64,000 bases of DNA. Origin: Micromonospora zamorensis (GTDB lineage: Bacteria > Actinomycetota > Actinomycetes > Mycobacteriales > Micromonosporaceae). The notes below the pieces were generated by a model that saw only the letters and a list, made by a program, of their open reading frames with translations, searched no databases and was not told the DNA's origin. Shown piece by piece: positions 41,535-50,100 of this stretch. The position numbers and the translations under genes were made by a program. The first letter of the stretch is position 1, and every line of letters begins with the position of its first letter. The stretch lies in NCBI RefSeq assembly GCF_900090275.1, contig NZ_LT607755.1, positions 2,914,001 through 2,978,000 on the forward strand, given 5' to 3'.

Positions 41535-41554
41535 CGGTTCACTCCTCTGTTCGA

Positions 41555-42331
41555 TCAACCGTTACCTGCCGGCCCGGCGTGGCGCACCGGGGTCGGCAGT
41601 GGACGTACTCGCACCTCATCAGCGGTGGCGACGACCAGATGCCCCTCCGGCACCGCTCGCCACCCGGGATCGTCGTCGTGCGGCTCCGAGGCGAGCAGCA
41701 CCGAACCGGTCCCCTCGCGGACCGACAGCGCGTGCCCGGCCACGCTGGCCACCGCCCGGTGACCGTCGGTGAGCAGCAGGTTGAGCCGCGACCCGGGGGC
41801 GGCCGCGGCGACGTCGGCCACCGTCTGTCCGACCGCGTCCGCCGGGTCGTCGCCGGCCCGCAGCCGATGCCGCACCAACGCCCAGAGCAACGCCGAGTCG
41901 GTGGCGGCGTCCAGGGTGAGCAGGTCACGGACCGGCAGGCCGGCCGCGAGTGGCACCACGGTGTCCGGCCAGCCACGAACCACCCCGTTGTGGCTGAACA
42001 GCCACCGCCCCTCGGCGAAGGGCGCGGCGGCGCCGTCGAGCACCGCCATCCCGACGGTGGCCGAGCGCACCGCCGCGAGCACCGCACCGGAGCGGGTCAC
42101 CGACGCGAGCTGGGCGATGGTCGGGTCGCTCCAGATCGGCTGCGCCCGCCGGTAGCGCACCGGCTCACCCTCGCCCGGGTACCAGCCGACACCGAACCCG
42201 TCGGCGTTGATGGTGCCGCCGCCGCGCATGTCCCGGGGCGCCCAGGACTGCCGCACCAACGAGTGCGGCGGGTCGAACAGGACCTCGGCCAGGGTGACCG
42301 GCGGCCCCAGGTAGGCCAGGTGACGACACAT
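41555..42331 (-). CDS. egtC: gamma-glutamyl hercynylcysteine S-oxide hydrolase EgtC
   Basis: 258 residues. Class II glutamine amidotransferase-like hydrolase with the nucleophile Cys2 (MCRHLAYLG). Characteristic segments are MRGGGTINADGFGVGWY, AAVRSATVG and the LFSHNGVV stretch. It removes glutamate from the intermediate made by EgtB. It follows egtB by 40 bases and precedes egtD. Confidence 0.94.
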   Translation of the reverse strand: MCRHLAYLGPPVTLAEVLFDPPHSLVRQSWAPRDMRGGGTINADGFGVGWYPGEGEPVRYRRAQPIWSDPTIAQLASVTRSGAVLAAVRSATVGMAVLDGAAAPFAEGRWLFSHNGVVRGWPDTVVPLAAGLPVRDLLTLDAATDSALLWALVRHRLRAGDDPADAVGQTVADVAAAAPGSRLNLLLTDGHRAVASVAGHALSVREGTGSVLLASEPHDDDPGWRAVPEGHLVVATADEVRVRPLPTPVRHAGPAGNG

Positions 42332-42371
42332 CAGCGCGCCCAGCCCGCCGGGCCGCCGACAACGCAGTGGA

Positions 42372-43709
42372 TCACCGGTGCGACTCGTCGGGCCGGGCGT
42401 CGCGGGCGCAGCGGAAACCGCTGAAGATCTGCCGGCGGATCGGATAGTCCCAGTTGCGAAAAGTGCCCCGGCAGGCGGAACGGTCGGTGCCGAACGAGCC
42501 ACCCCGCAGCACCCGGTAGTCGCCACCGAAGAAGACCTCCGAGTATTCGCGGTAGGGAAACGCGGTGAAGCCGGGATGCCCGCCGAACGTGCTCGACGTC
42601 CACTCCCAGACGTCACCGATGAGCTGGTGCACCCCCAACGGCGACACACCGGCCGGGTACGCGCCCACCGGCGCCGGCCGCAGGTGACGTTGGTCGAGGT
42701 TGGCGTGCGCCTCGGTGGGGTCGTCGTCCCCCCAGGGATAACGGCGCGAGCGCCCGGTCGCCGGGTCCCAACGGGCCGCCTTCTCCCACTCCGCCTCGGT
42801 CGGCAACCGCTTACCGGCCCACGCCGCGTACGCCTGCGCCTCGTAGAAGCACACGTGCACCACCGGCTCGTCGGCGCGCACCCGGCTCCACCGGCCGAAA
42901 CGCTGGTAGGACCATTCGTCGCCGTCCCGACGCCAGTGCATCGGCGCCTCCAGCCCCTCCCGGAGCCGATGCGCCCAGCCGGCCGAGCTCCACCAGCGCT
43001 GATCGCGGTAGCCGTCCTCCGCGATGAACGCCGCGAACTCCCCGTTGGTGACCGGGGCGGCATCGATGACGTACGCCGGAAGGTCGACCCGGTGCGCCGG
43101 ACGTTCGTTGTCCAACGCCCACGGGTCGGTGTCGGTGCCCATGGTGAACTCCCCGGCCGGCACCAGCACCTCCCCACCGACCCGCACGGACGGCTCCGGC
43201 GGCGGCGGGGCGTGCAACACCGCCGGCCCCGAGCGCAGTTGATGGGTGGCGAGCATGGTCTCGTCGTGCTGCTGCTCGTGCTGCACGATCATGCCGAACG
43301 CGAACCCGTCGGCGACCAGCGGCCGCTCGGTGAAGGTCACCGCGTCGAGCAGATCGTGCACCTTGTCCCGGACGGTGCCCAGGTAGGCACGCGCCTCGGC
43401 GGGCGGCAGCAGGGGCAGCGCCGGGCGGTCCCGGCGCGGCTGCTTGAACGCGTCGTACAGCTCGTCGATGTCGCACCGGACCGGCTCGCGCCCCCCGACA
43501 TCGCGCACCAACCACAGCTCCTCCTGGTTGCCCACGTGGGCGAGGTCCCAGACCAGCGGCGACATCAGCGGAGAGTGTTGGCGCATCAGGTCGGCGTCGT
43601 CGACCACCTCGGTCAACAACGTGGTGCGGGCGCGGGCGCGCGCCAACTCCACCGCGATCCGATCGCGCAACCGCTCCCCGTCGACGTGCCCCATGGCGCC
43701 GGCGGGCAC
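42372..43709 (-). CDS. egtB: ergothioneine sulfoxide synthase EgtB
   Basis: About 445 residues from the GTG at 43709; the same frame is open further upstream to 43910. An N-terminal DinB domain carries WDLAHVGNQEELWL and the iron-ligand motif VQHEQQHDET, and the C-terminal formylglycine-generating-like domain has VPAGEFTMGTDTDPWALDNERPAHRV and LRGGSFGTDRSACRGTFRNW. It is an Fe(II) and O2-dependent enzyme joining hercynine to gamma-glutamyl-cysteine. GTG at 43709 has AAAGGGGACGCG. ATG at 43694 and the repeat-borne GTG codons at 43730, 43790, 43850 and 43910 are alternatives. See the repeat at 43726. Confidence 0.94.
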   Translation of the reverse strand: MPAGAMGHVDGERLRDRIAVELARARARTTLLTEVVDDADLMRQHSPLMSPLVWDLAHVGNQEELWLVRDVGGREPVRCDIDELYDAFKQPRRDRPALPLLPPAEARAYLGTVRDKVHDLLDAVTFTERPLVADGFAFGMIVQHEQQHDETMLATHQLRSGPAVLHAPPPPEPSVRVGGEVLVPAGEFTMGTDTDPWALDNERPAHRVDLPAYVIDAAPVTNGEFAAFIAEDGYRDQRWWSSAGWAHRLREGLEAPMHWRRDGDEWSYQRFGRWSRVRADEPVVHVCFYEAQAYAAWAGKRLPTEAEWEKAARWDPATGRSRRYPWGDDDPTEAHANLDQRHLRPAPVGAYPAGVSPLGVHQLIGDVWEWTSSTFGGHPGFTAFPYREYSEVFFGGDYRVLRGGSFGTDRSACRGTFRNWDYPIRRQIFSGFRCARDARPDESHR

Positions 43710-43725
43710 CGCGTCCCCTTTCACA

Positions 43726-43912
43726 CTCACCGCGTCCCTCTCCGTTCGCGACTGCGGGGCTCGCAACCCCGGCTCACTCCTCGCGCTCACCGCGTCCCTC
43801 TCCGTTCGCGACTGCGGGGCTCGCAACCCCGGCTCACTCCTCGCGCTCACCGCGTCCCTTTCCGTTCGCGACTGCGAGGCTCGCAACCCCGGCTCACTCC
43901 TCGCGCTCACCG
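43726..43912 (-). repeat. 60-bp sequence in three tandem copies at the egtA/egtB junction
   Basis: Copies at 43726-43785, 43786-43845 and 43846-43905, with two base differences. Each unit reads (minus strand) GTGAGCGCGAGGAGTGAGCC ... GGAGAGGGACGCG-GTG: it holds a ribosome-binding site and a GTG start. Sixty bases equal 20 codons, so all copies remain in the egtB frame. The first GTG overlaps the egtA stop as GTGA. Confidence 0.9.
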
Positions 43913-45142
43913 GTCGTCTCCCCTCTGGGCGGCGGCCAGCCGCCCTCGTACGCCTCGCTCGATGTCCTTGTGGGTGCCGGCCGGCAGGTCCAGCCGGGGC
44001 AGGGCGGTCAGGGCCAGGTCGAGCAGGGCCGCCGCGGCGGCGGCCAGCGCGGCGTCGGCCAGACCGTGCCGGGCGGCAGCCGACCAGCGGTCCGCCACCG
44101 GCGCTGAGATCGCGTACGCCCCGCGCAGCGTGCCCGGGTCGTGGAAGAGGGCGCTCAGCACCGCCAGCGGGAGCCGCCAGTCCCGGTCGGGTTGGGCGTC
44201 CAGGTAGCGCAGCTCCAGGTAACCGCGCGGCCGCACCGGCGGAAAGAGGGTGCTGATGTGGTAGTCCAGGTCATCGGTGGTGGGTGGTTCCGGCAGCGCG
44301 CCGTCGAGCCAGTCGGCGAAGGTCACACCGGCCGGCGCGGTCCAGTCCGAGCCGTCCCGACGCCGGCACAGCAGCGGCGCGGCCAGCACGTACCGGATCC
44401 AGGCTGCGGTCGGGTCCTCGTCGGCGTGGCCCGGCGTCCAGACCGGGCGGGTGCGGGCCGGGTCGATGGCCAGCCAGGTGGCCATCCGGGCGGAGGCCCA
44501 GCCGGTGCGCCGCCCGGCGTGTCGGGTGGCGGATGCGAACGCCGCGAGCAGCGGCGGCCCGACGGCGTGGGCCGTGGCCCAGCGGTCAGCGACCTGGTTC
44601 GGCTCACCGGCGTCGAGACAGACCTGGAGGCCGGCGGTGCTGTACATCATGGTGCGGCCGGCCGGACCGCGCCGGTCGAAGGCACCGCGCATCGCGCGGT
44701 AGCGGGGAGTTTCCAGCACCGGGCGGGGCCGTCGGTGTGGGTCGATGCCGCTGCGGCCGAGAATCAGCCCGGCGGTGGCCAGCAGGTCGGTGACCTGGGC
44801 GATGTCGGCCTCGGTGGCCCGGATCAATGCGGCGGTCGAGGCGCGGGGCGGGGTGGAGATCTCCAACTGGCCACCCGGCTCCAGCGTCACCATGCCGCCG
44901 TGCCGCAGAGGCTCGGAAGGGCTGGTGGGATCCAGTGTGACGGGGCTGTGCCGCCCCAGCGCCGCCCGCAGCCTTGTCGGATCGACGGGGCGGACGGGGT
45001 CGGAGGCGTCGTGCACGGTCCATTCCAGTTCGACGCCGGTGTGTGTCGGTGGACCGGTCTTGAAGCAGATCCGGGCGAGGTGCCGGCCTGCGGCTGCGGA
45101 CTCGCGCAGAATGGCGCTGCGGTCCAGCTCGGGCGACGTCAC
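43907..45142 (-). CDS. egtA: glutamate-cysteine ligase EgtA
   Basis: 411 residues, the ATP-dependent enzyme that makes gamma-glutamyl-cysteine for ergothioneine. Characteristic are THTGVELEWTVHD, RHGGMVTLEPGGQLEISTPP, RTMMYSTAGLQVCLDAG and PRGYLELRYLDAQPD. GTG at 45142 is preceded by GAGAGGGGG at a rather long distance; a TTG one codon upstream is also possible. The stop overlaps the first repeat-borne GTG of egtB. The set lacks an egtE beta-lyase gene in this window. Confidence 0.95.
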   Translation of the reverse strand: MTSPELDRSAILRESAAAGRHLARICFKTGPPTHTGVELEWTVHDASDPVRPVDPTRLRAALGRHSPVTLDPTSPSEPLRHGGMVTLEPGGQLEISTPPRASTAALIRATEADIAQVTDLLATAGLILGRSGIDPHRRPRPVLETPRYRAMRGAFDRRGPAGRTMMYSTAGLQVCLDAGEPNQVADRWATAHAVGPPLLAAFASATRHAGRRTGWASARMATWLAIDPARTRPVWTPGHADEDPTAAWIRYVLAAPLLCRRRDGSDWTAPAGVTFADWLDGALPEPPTTDDLDYHISTLFPPVRPRGYLELRYLDAQPDRDWRLPLAVLSALFHDPGTLRGAYAISAPVADRWSAAARHGLADAALAAAAAALLDLALTALPRLDLPAGTHKDIERGVRGRLAAAQRGDDR

Positions 45143-45301
45143 CAACGGTCAGGCCCCCTCTCGTGTGCCGCCTTCGCGACACTGTGCCACCGTAAACCCA
45201 CCCACCGACACCGTCGGGGGCTTGCACGGCGCCACCAACTTCTGTCTAACAGACGAATTTCCCACGCAGGGCGGAACAGACCGCTCCCGGCCGCCGGCCG
45301 A

Positions 45302-46072
45302 TCACTGCGGGGTGGGGCGGCCCGAGGGTGGGGGTGGCGGGCTGACCTTCGCTGGTTCCGACCGCTTCTCCTCGGGCACCAGCCGCCGGCAGTACTCCTC
45401 GACCTGGCCGGCACTGCCCGCGGCCGTCACCAGCCTCTCGTAGGCCGGCGTTCGCAGCGCCTTGTCCCGCTGGTCGGGCTTCTTGGCCAGCCAGGAGCGG
45501 CACAGACCGTGCAACGACCCGCCAGGCGCGGTCTGCGCCGATGGTGTGCCGGGGGCAGGTGGCGTGCCGGGCGACGGCGGGCGGGGCGACGGGGTGCCGG
45601 CCGACGGGGTGCCCGGGGAGGACGGCGATCGACTGGGCTCGCCGGACCGGGGAGAACCCTGGCCCGGGGTTGGTGACGTGCGGGTCGGCTCCGGTGCGCC
45701 CGGGTCGGGCACCCAGTCCTGACTGACCGCGGCGAAGGCCGCACCCGCCGTCGCGGTGACGGCCACCGCACCGATCCAGGCCGCCGCGCCAGCCGTCAGA
45801 CGGCGACCGCGCGGCCGGTGCGGCACCGACGGCGTCGGGTCTGCTCGGGCCGCCAGGAACGCGGCAACGGCCGCGTCCTCGCCAGCCAACTCTCGCGGGA
45901 GGCCCGGGCCGGCAGCCGCGGCGAGCAGCCGCGCCACCGGCTCGGCGGGGGCGGACCCCGGGACGGACGTCGAGGGGGTGTGGGCCTGGCCCGGGGCGGT
46001 GTCGGAGCTGCCGTGGGCGGAGTCGAGCAGCCGGTCGGTTTCGGCATGGTCGGCCCGCCGGAACGGGTTCAT
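45302..46072 (-). CDS. probable membrane anti-sigma factor
   Basis: 256 residues. The N-terminal half has the helix VARLLAAAAGPGLPRELAGEDAAVAAFLAAR, a pattern often seen at the start of anti-sigma proteins in this family of bacteria. A single membrane helix (AGAAAWIGAVAVTATAGAAFAAV) separates it from a Pro/Ser/Thr-rich stretch and a C-terminal helical part with Cys (LCRSWLAKKPDQRDK and EYCRRLVPEEK). It starts 16 bases after the sigma factor stop on the same strand, the expected order for a sigma/anti-sigma pair. No zinc HxxxCxxC motif is present, so this is inference. Confidence 0.62.
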   Translation of the reverse strand: MNPFRRADHAETDRLLDSAHGSSDTAPGQAHTPSTSVPGSAPAEPVARLLAAAAGPGLPRELAGEDAAVAAFLAARADPTPSVPHRPRGRRLTAGAAAWIGAVAVTATAGAAFAAVSQDWVPDPGAPEPTRTSPTPGQGSPRSGEPSRSPSSPGTPSAGTPSPRPPSPGTPPAPGTPSAQTAPGGSLHGLCRSWLAKKPDQRDKALRTPAYERLVTAAGSAGQVEEYCRRLVPEEKRSEPAKVSPPPPPSGRPTPQ

Positions 46073-46088
46073 CGGAAGTCCCCTCACG

Positions 46089-46721
46089 TCAGCCGTCCGC
46101 CGGCTCGGTGTGCGGCGCCCGCAGGGCTGGACTGCTGGCGGGGCGGGGCGCCGGCACCCCCTCGACACCGACGGACAACCCGGCCGGGCCTTCGCGCTCC
46201 AGCAGTGCCGCGAGCCGCCGCAGGCCTCGGTGGGCGGCGGTCCGAACGGCACCGGCCCGACGACCCAGCACACGGCCCGCGGACCCCGCGTCGAGCCCGA
46301 TCACCGCCCGCAACAGGACGGCTTCGGCCTCGCGGGGAGGCAGGGTCGCGATCAGCGCCAGGGCGGTCTCGGTGCCGATCGTCTCGCTGGCCCCCTCGGC
46401 GGTGTCCGCGTCGCTGGCGAGGTCGGCGAGCGCCTGCACCGGGACCGGAAGTGACGGGCGGCGGCGCATTCGGCGCAGGTGGTCCATCGCCCGGTTGCGG
46501 GCGATGGTGACGGTCCAGGCGCGGAACTCGCCGCCGGTGAAGCTGGGCAGGTCACGGGAGATCTGCAGCCAGGTCTCGGAGGCGACGTCCTCGGCGTCCG
46601 CGCCGACCAGCGCGGTCAGATAGCGCAGCAGGCCCGGCTGGAGGCTGCGGTAGAGGAAGCGGAAGGCCTCCTCGTCCCCGCTCTGTGCCGCGCCGACCGC
46701 CTCCGACAGGTCGCCGGTCAT
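46089..46721 (-). CDS. ECF-type RNA polymerase sigma factor
   Basis: 210 residues. Sigma-70 region 2 is visible (DEEAFRFLYRSLQPGLLRYLTALVGADAEDVASETWLQISRDL and the -10-reading helix FRAWTVTIARNRAMDHLRR). Region 4 is LATLPPREAEAVLLRAVIGLDAGSAGRVLGRRAGAVRTAAHRGLRRL. It is followed by the probable anti-sigma factor. Its own promoter should lie in the 540-base spacer shared with the Ser/Thr kinase. The ATG at 46721 is used; no strong ribosome-binding site is seen. Confidence 0.88.
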   Translation of the reverse strand: MTGDLSEAVGAAQSGDEEAFRFLYRSLQPGLLRYLTALVGADAEDVASETWLQISRDLPSFTGGEFRAWTVTIARNRAMDHLRRMRRRPSLPVPVQALADLASDADTAEGASETIGTETALALIATLPPREAEAVLLRAVIGLDAGSAGRVLGRRAGAVRTAAHRGLRRLAALLEREGPAGLSVGVEGVPAPRPASSPALRAPHTEPADG

Positions 46722-47261
46722 CCGCAACCCGTGCACTGCCCGAGGCGCGTCGGCCCGATCAGCCGGGCAAAGGCAGACCACGCGGTACGAGAGGACCCGC
46801 CGACCAACTCCCGCACCCGCACCGCCCCCCGCCGATCTGATCGCGCCCGCTACCGGAAGTGGCCCGGGCGGGACGTCCGGGGCCGACGCCAGGGCGGGCG
46901 ACGCGGCACGACCGCACGCCGAGATCGCCGGGCGGGCCCGAGCCGGGCTAACGCTAGGAGGGGGACCACCGACGAGCAAGTCGGCACCGTGTCACGGAAG
47001 AGTGACAATTATCAACCCGGCGGGACGGCGCGTTGCCGTAACAGGCAGTCGCCGGGAGGTGCGCTCTGTGCCCGACGGCGGTTTTTTGCGACCATCCAGC
47101 GTTCCCATGCCGAAAGATGTCAGTTTTCGTCACACCCCGTCGCGGCCTGGTCACAGAGACGCAGCGTCCACAGAGGTCAAGCCGGATGACCCAACGTGTA
47201 TGACCCGTCGGCTGGCCGGCCGCGGCGCGCCGCGCGGCGCCGCTCTAGGTACGGTAATGCG
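46722..47261. other. 540-bp divergent spacer with a TGTCAC-N6-GTGACA palindrome
   Basis: No gene is convincing here. It contains the perfect inverted repeat TGTCAC/GTGACA at 46990-47007. Near its right end the sequence TAGGTACGGTAATGCGGTG places -10-like bases about ten bases before the kinase GTG at 47262, so that mRNA may be leaderless. Confidence 0.5.
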
Positions 47262-48638
47262 GTGTTGTCATCGGAGGTCGTGCTCAGCGGTCGGTACCGC
47301 CTGGACGAACGTGTCGCCACCGGCGGTATGGGCGACGTCTGGCGTGCCTCCGACCTGGTCCTCGGCCGGCAGGTCGCGGTCAAGGTCCTGCTGCCGGCGC
47401 TGGTCTCCGACCCCGACTTCATCGCCCGGTTCCGGGCCGAGGCCCGGATCATGGCGGCGCTGCGGCACCCCGGCATCGTGCAGGTCTTCGACTGCGGCGC
47501 GGATGATCTGCCCGACGGCGGGCGGGCGGACTACCTCGTCATGGAGTTCGTCGCCGGCGAGCCGTTGTCCAAGCGGATTGAGACGGCCGGCCGGCTCGAC
47601 GTGGCCGAGACGATGTCGATCGTGGCCCAGGCGGCGGCCGCGCTGAACGCGGCACACCGCGGTGGCATCGTGCACCGCGACGTCAAGCCCAGCAACCTGC
47701 TGGTGCACGAGGACGGCACCGTCGTCCTGGTGGACTTCGGGGTGGCCCGTTCCACCGACATCACCAGCATCACCAGCGCCAACGCGGTGCCCGGCACCGC
47801 CCTCTACATGGCCCCCGAGCAGGCCGCCGGCCGGCCGGTCAGTGGCGCCACCGACATCTACGCGCTGGGTGCGGTCACCTACTGCTGCCTCACCGGCAGT
47901 CCCCCGTTCACCGGCGACAACCCGCTCCAGGTCGCCGTGCGACACCTGGACGACGAACCACCCGAGTTGCCGCACGACATCCCGGAGGCGGTCCGGGCCC
48001 TGGTGTCCCGGGCCCTGGCCAAGGACCCGCTCGACCGGTTCAGCAGCGCCGCGGCGATGGCCGAAGCCGCCCGGACCGCGGTCACCGGCGGCGAGCCGCC
48101 GACGGCGATGGCAGCGGCGGTCCCGTTGCGCGACGCCGGCCCGGGCACCCGCACCGACGTGCCGGCCGGCGCGGCGGTGGCGAGTGGGGCGCAGGCCGGG
48201 CGTCAGCGTCGGCGAGGCCCGCTGGTCGGTGCGGCGGCGGCCATGCTGGTCGCGCTGGTCGGGCTCGGTGCCGCACTGGGCGCGGCGCGCAACGCCGCCG
48301 ATGATGACCCGGCGGTCAATCTGCCGACCACCTCACCGACGGTGCGGCCGAGCGGGCCGCTGGACCTGCCGGCCGCGAACGAGCAGGTCGCCACCGGCGA
48401 CCCGGGCCGACCCGATCGGGGCCCGGTCCCCAACACCTCCCCGTCGGCCCCGGTCTCCGCCACGCCGAGCATCCAGCCGAGCCAGACGACCGCCCCGCCG
48501 ACGCCGGCGCCGACGGTCACCACTGCACCGCCCAGCGATCCGCCGAAGACCGCTACGCCGAGCAACCCGCCACCCGCGCCCGATCCGACCCCCACCACGA
48601 GCCCACCGACCGCGCCGGAGGACCCGATGGGCGGCTGA
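47262..48638 (+). CDS. PknB-type Ser/Thr protein kinase with membrane anchor
   Basis: 458 residues. Kinase domain: glycine loop VATGGMGDVW, catalytic Lys in VAVKVLL, HRDVKPSNLL, the DFGVA metal loop, and APEQ. A single membrane helix (GPLVGAAAAMLVALVGLGAALGAA) is followed by a Pro/Thr/Ser-rich outer region of about 110 residues without PASTA repeats. It would signal across the membrane by phosphorylating cytoplasmic proteins. GTG at 47262 has no ribosome-binding site, matching a leaderless start. Confidence 0.93.
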   Translation: MLSSEVVLSGRYRLDERVATGGMGDVWRASDLVLGRQVAVKVLLPALVSDPDFIARFRAEARIMAALRHPGIVQVFDCGADDLPDGGRADYLVMEFVAGEPLSKRIETAGRLDVAETMSIVAQAAAALNAAHRGGIVHRDVKPSNLLVHEDGTVVLVDFGVARSTDITSITSANAVPGTALYMAPEQAAGRPVSGATDIYALGAVTYCCLTGSPPFTGDNPLQVAVRHLDDEPPELPHDIPEAVRALVSRALAKDPLDRFSSAAAMAEAARTAVTGGEPPTAMAAAVPLRDAGPGTRTDVPAGAAVASGAQAGRQRRRGPLVGAAAAMLVALVGLGAALGAARNAADDDPAVNLPTTSPTVRPSGPLDLPAANEQVATGDPGRPDRGPVPNTSPSAPVSATPSIQPSQTTAPPTPAPTVTTAPPSDPPKTATPSNPPPAPDPTPTTSPPTAPEDPMGG

Positions 48639-48743
48639 CCGCCCAGTCCCACCAGCACCGATATCCCCAAAACGGACTTACGTCGCCGAAGACGCCTCTA
48701 GGCTCTCTGCAGGTCATTTCCACCATCTGCCTCAGGAGCCTGG

Positions 48744-50006
48744 GTGAGCGCTGAAAAGCTGGTCGTGATCGGTCAGGGGTACGTCGGACTGCCGCTGGCC
48801 ATGCGTGCCGTCGAGGCCGGGCTGGACGTGGTCGGTCTCGACGTCGATGCCGATCGGGTGAAGCGTCTCGCCTCCGGTGAGTCGTTCATCGAGGACATCC
48901 CGACCGACCGGCTGGGCCGGGCGTTGAGCAGCGGCCGATACCACCCCAGCACGGAGTACACCGACGCCGAGGATTTCGACATCTGCGTCATCACCGTGCC
49001 GACCCCACTGCGTGACGGCACCCCAGACCTGAGCTTCGTCGAGCAGGCCGGCGTCGGCATCGGCCCGTACGTCCGGTCGGGTTGCACGGTGATCCTGGAG
49101 TCGACCACGTACCCCGGCACCACCGAGGAGTTGCTGCGCCCGCTGTTGGAATCGGCCAGCGGGCTGACCAGCCCCGGTGACTTCCACCTCGGCTACAGTC
49201 CGGAGCGGATCGACCCGGGCAACCCCGACTGGCGGCTGGAGAACACGCCGAAGGTCGTCTCCGGTGTGGACCTGGCGTCACTGACCCGGGTGGACGAGTT
49301 CTACCAGCGCCTCGTGCACCGCACCGTGCCGGTGGACTCCACCCGCGTGGCCGAGCTGACCAAGCTGATCGAGAACACCTTCCGCCAGGTCAACATCGCG
49401 CTGATCAACGAGCTGACCATGCTCTCGCACCACCTCGACATCGACGTCTGGCAGGCCATCGAGGCCGCGGAGACCAAGCCGTTCGGCTTCATGCCGTTCC
49501 GGCCCGGTCCCGGCGTCGGCGGGCACTGCCTGCCGATCGACCCGTGCTACCTGTCGTGGCAGGTCAAGCGCCGCCTCGGCCGGCAGTTCCGGTTCATCGA
49601 GTTGGCCAACGACATCAACCACGAGATGCCCGAGCACGTCGCGCAGCGGATCATGGCGGGACTGAACCGGAGCGGCCGGGCCGTCAGCGGCGCACGACTG
49701 CTGCTGCTCGGTCTGGCGTACAAGAAGAACACCGGCGACATGCGGGACTCCCCCGCGGTCGACGTGGCCCGCCGCCTGCAGGCCCTCGGCGCCGAGGTCC
49801 ACGCGGTGGAGCCGTACGCCGAGCCGCACCAGATCCCGGCCGGGGTCACAGTGGTCGGGCTCTCGGAGCGGGAGGTGAGCGCCGCCGACGGGGTGGTGGT
49901 GGTCACCGACCACGACAGCATCGACTACGACCTCGTGGTGCGGCACGCCCGCTACGTCTTCGACACCCGCAACCGGTGCGTCGGCCCGATGGTCGAACGC
50001 CTGTAG
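48744..50006 (+). CDS. nucleotide sugar dehydrogenase (UDP-ManNAc/UDP-Glc type)
   Basis: 420 residues. NAD-binding loop VVIGQGYVGLPLA, ITVPTPL, ESTTYPGTTEELL, GYSPERIDPGN, the helical AELTKLIENTFRQVNIALINELT and the catalytic Cys in PGVGGHCLPIDPCYLSW. It oxidises a UDP-sugar at C6 to a uronic acid for polysaccharide; whether the substrate is UDP-ManNAc, UDP-GlcNAc or UDP-Glc cannot be read, though GHCLPIDPCY favours the WecC-like group. GTG at 48744 follows CAGGAGCCTGG. Confidence 0.92.
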   Translation: MSAEKLVVIGQGYVGLPLAMRAVEAGLDVVGLDVDADRVKRLASGESFIEDIPTDRLGRALSSGRYHPSTEYTDAEDFDICVITVPTPLRDGTPDLSFVEQAGVGIGPYVRSGCTVILESTTYPGTTEELLRPLLESASGLTSPGDFHLGYSPERIDPGNPDWRLENTPKVVSGVDLASLTRVDEFYQRLVHRTVPVDSTRVAELTKLIENTFRQVNIALINELTMLSHHLDIDVWQAIEAAETKPFGFMPFRPGPGVGGHCLPIDPCYLSWQVKRRLGRQFRFIELANDINHEMPEHVAQRIMAGLNRSGRAVSGARLLLLGLAYKKNTGDMRDSPAVDVARRLQALGAEVHAVEPYAEPHQIPAGVTVVGLSEREVSAADGVVVVTDHDSIDYDLVVRHARYVFDTRNRCVGPMVERL

Positions 50007-50019
50007 ACCCGGCACCGCT

Positions 50020-50057
50020 GGCCGGTCCCGCCGCTGGGGAAGATGGCGGGGCCGGCC
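50020..50057. terminator. hairpin terminator between converging genes
   Basis: GGCCGGTCCCGCC (50020-50032) pairs with GGCGGGGCCGGCC (50045-50057) with one G-U pair, between the sugar dehydrogenase and the FtsX-type permease. Confidence 0.75.
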
Positions 50058-50100
50058 GGCGGATGTCCGTTCGGGTCCTGCCCGGCCGGGACCGCATCGG

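Noticed and set aside
43710..43910. EgtB as a 512-residue protein starting at 43910
   Set aside because: Possible because of the GTGA overlap, but the extra residues are only repeat units and the family starts near 43709/43694.
46722..46979. An N-terminal extension of the sigma factor
   Set aside because: The added residues have no sigma region and low complexity; region 2 begins normally after 46721.
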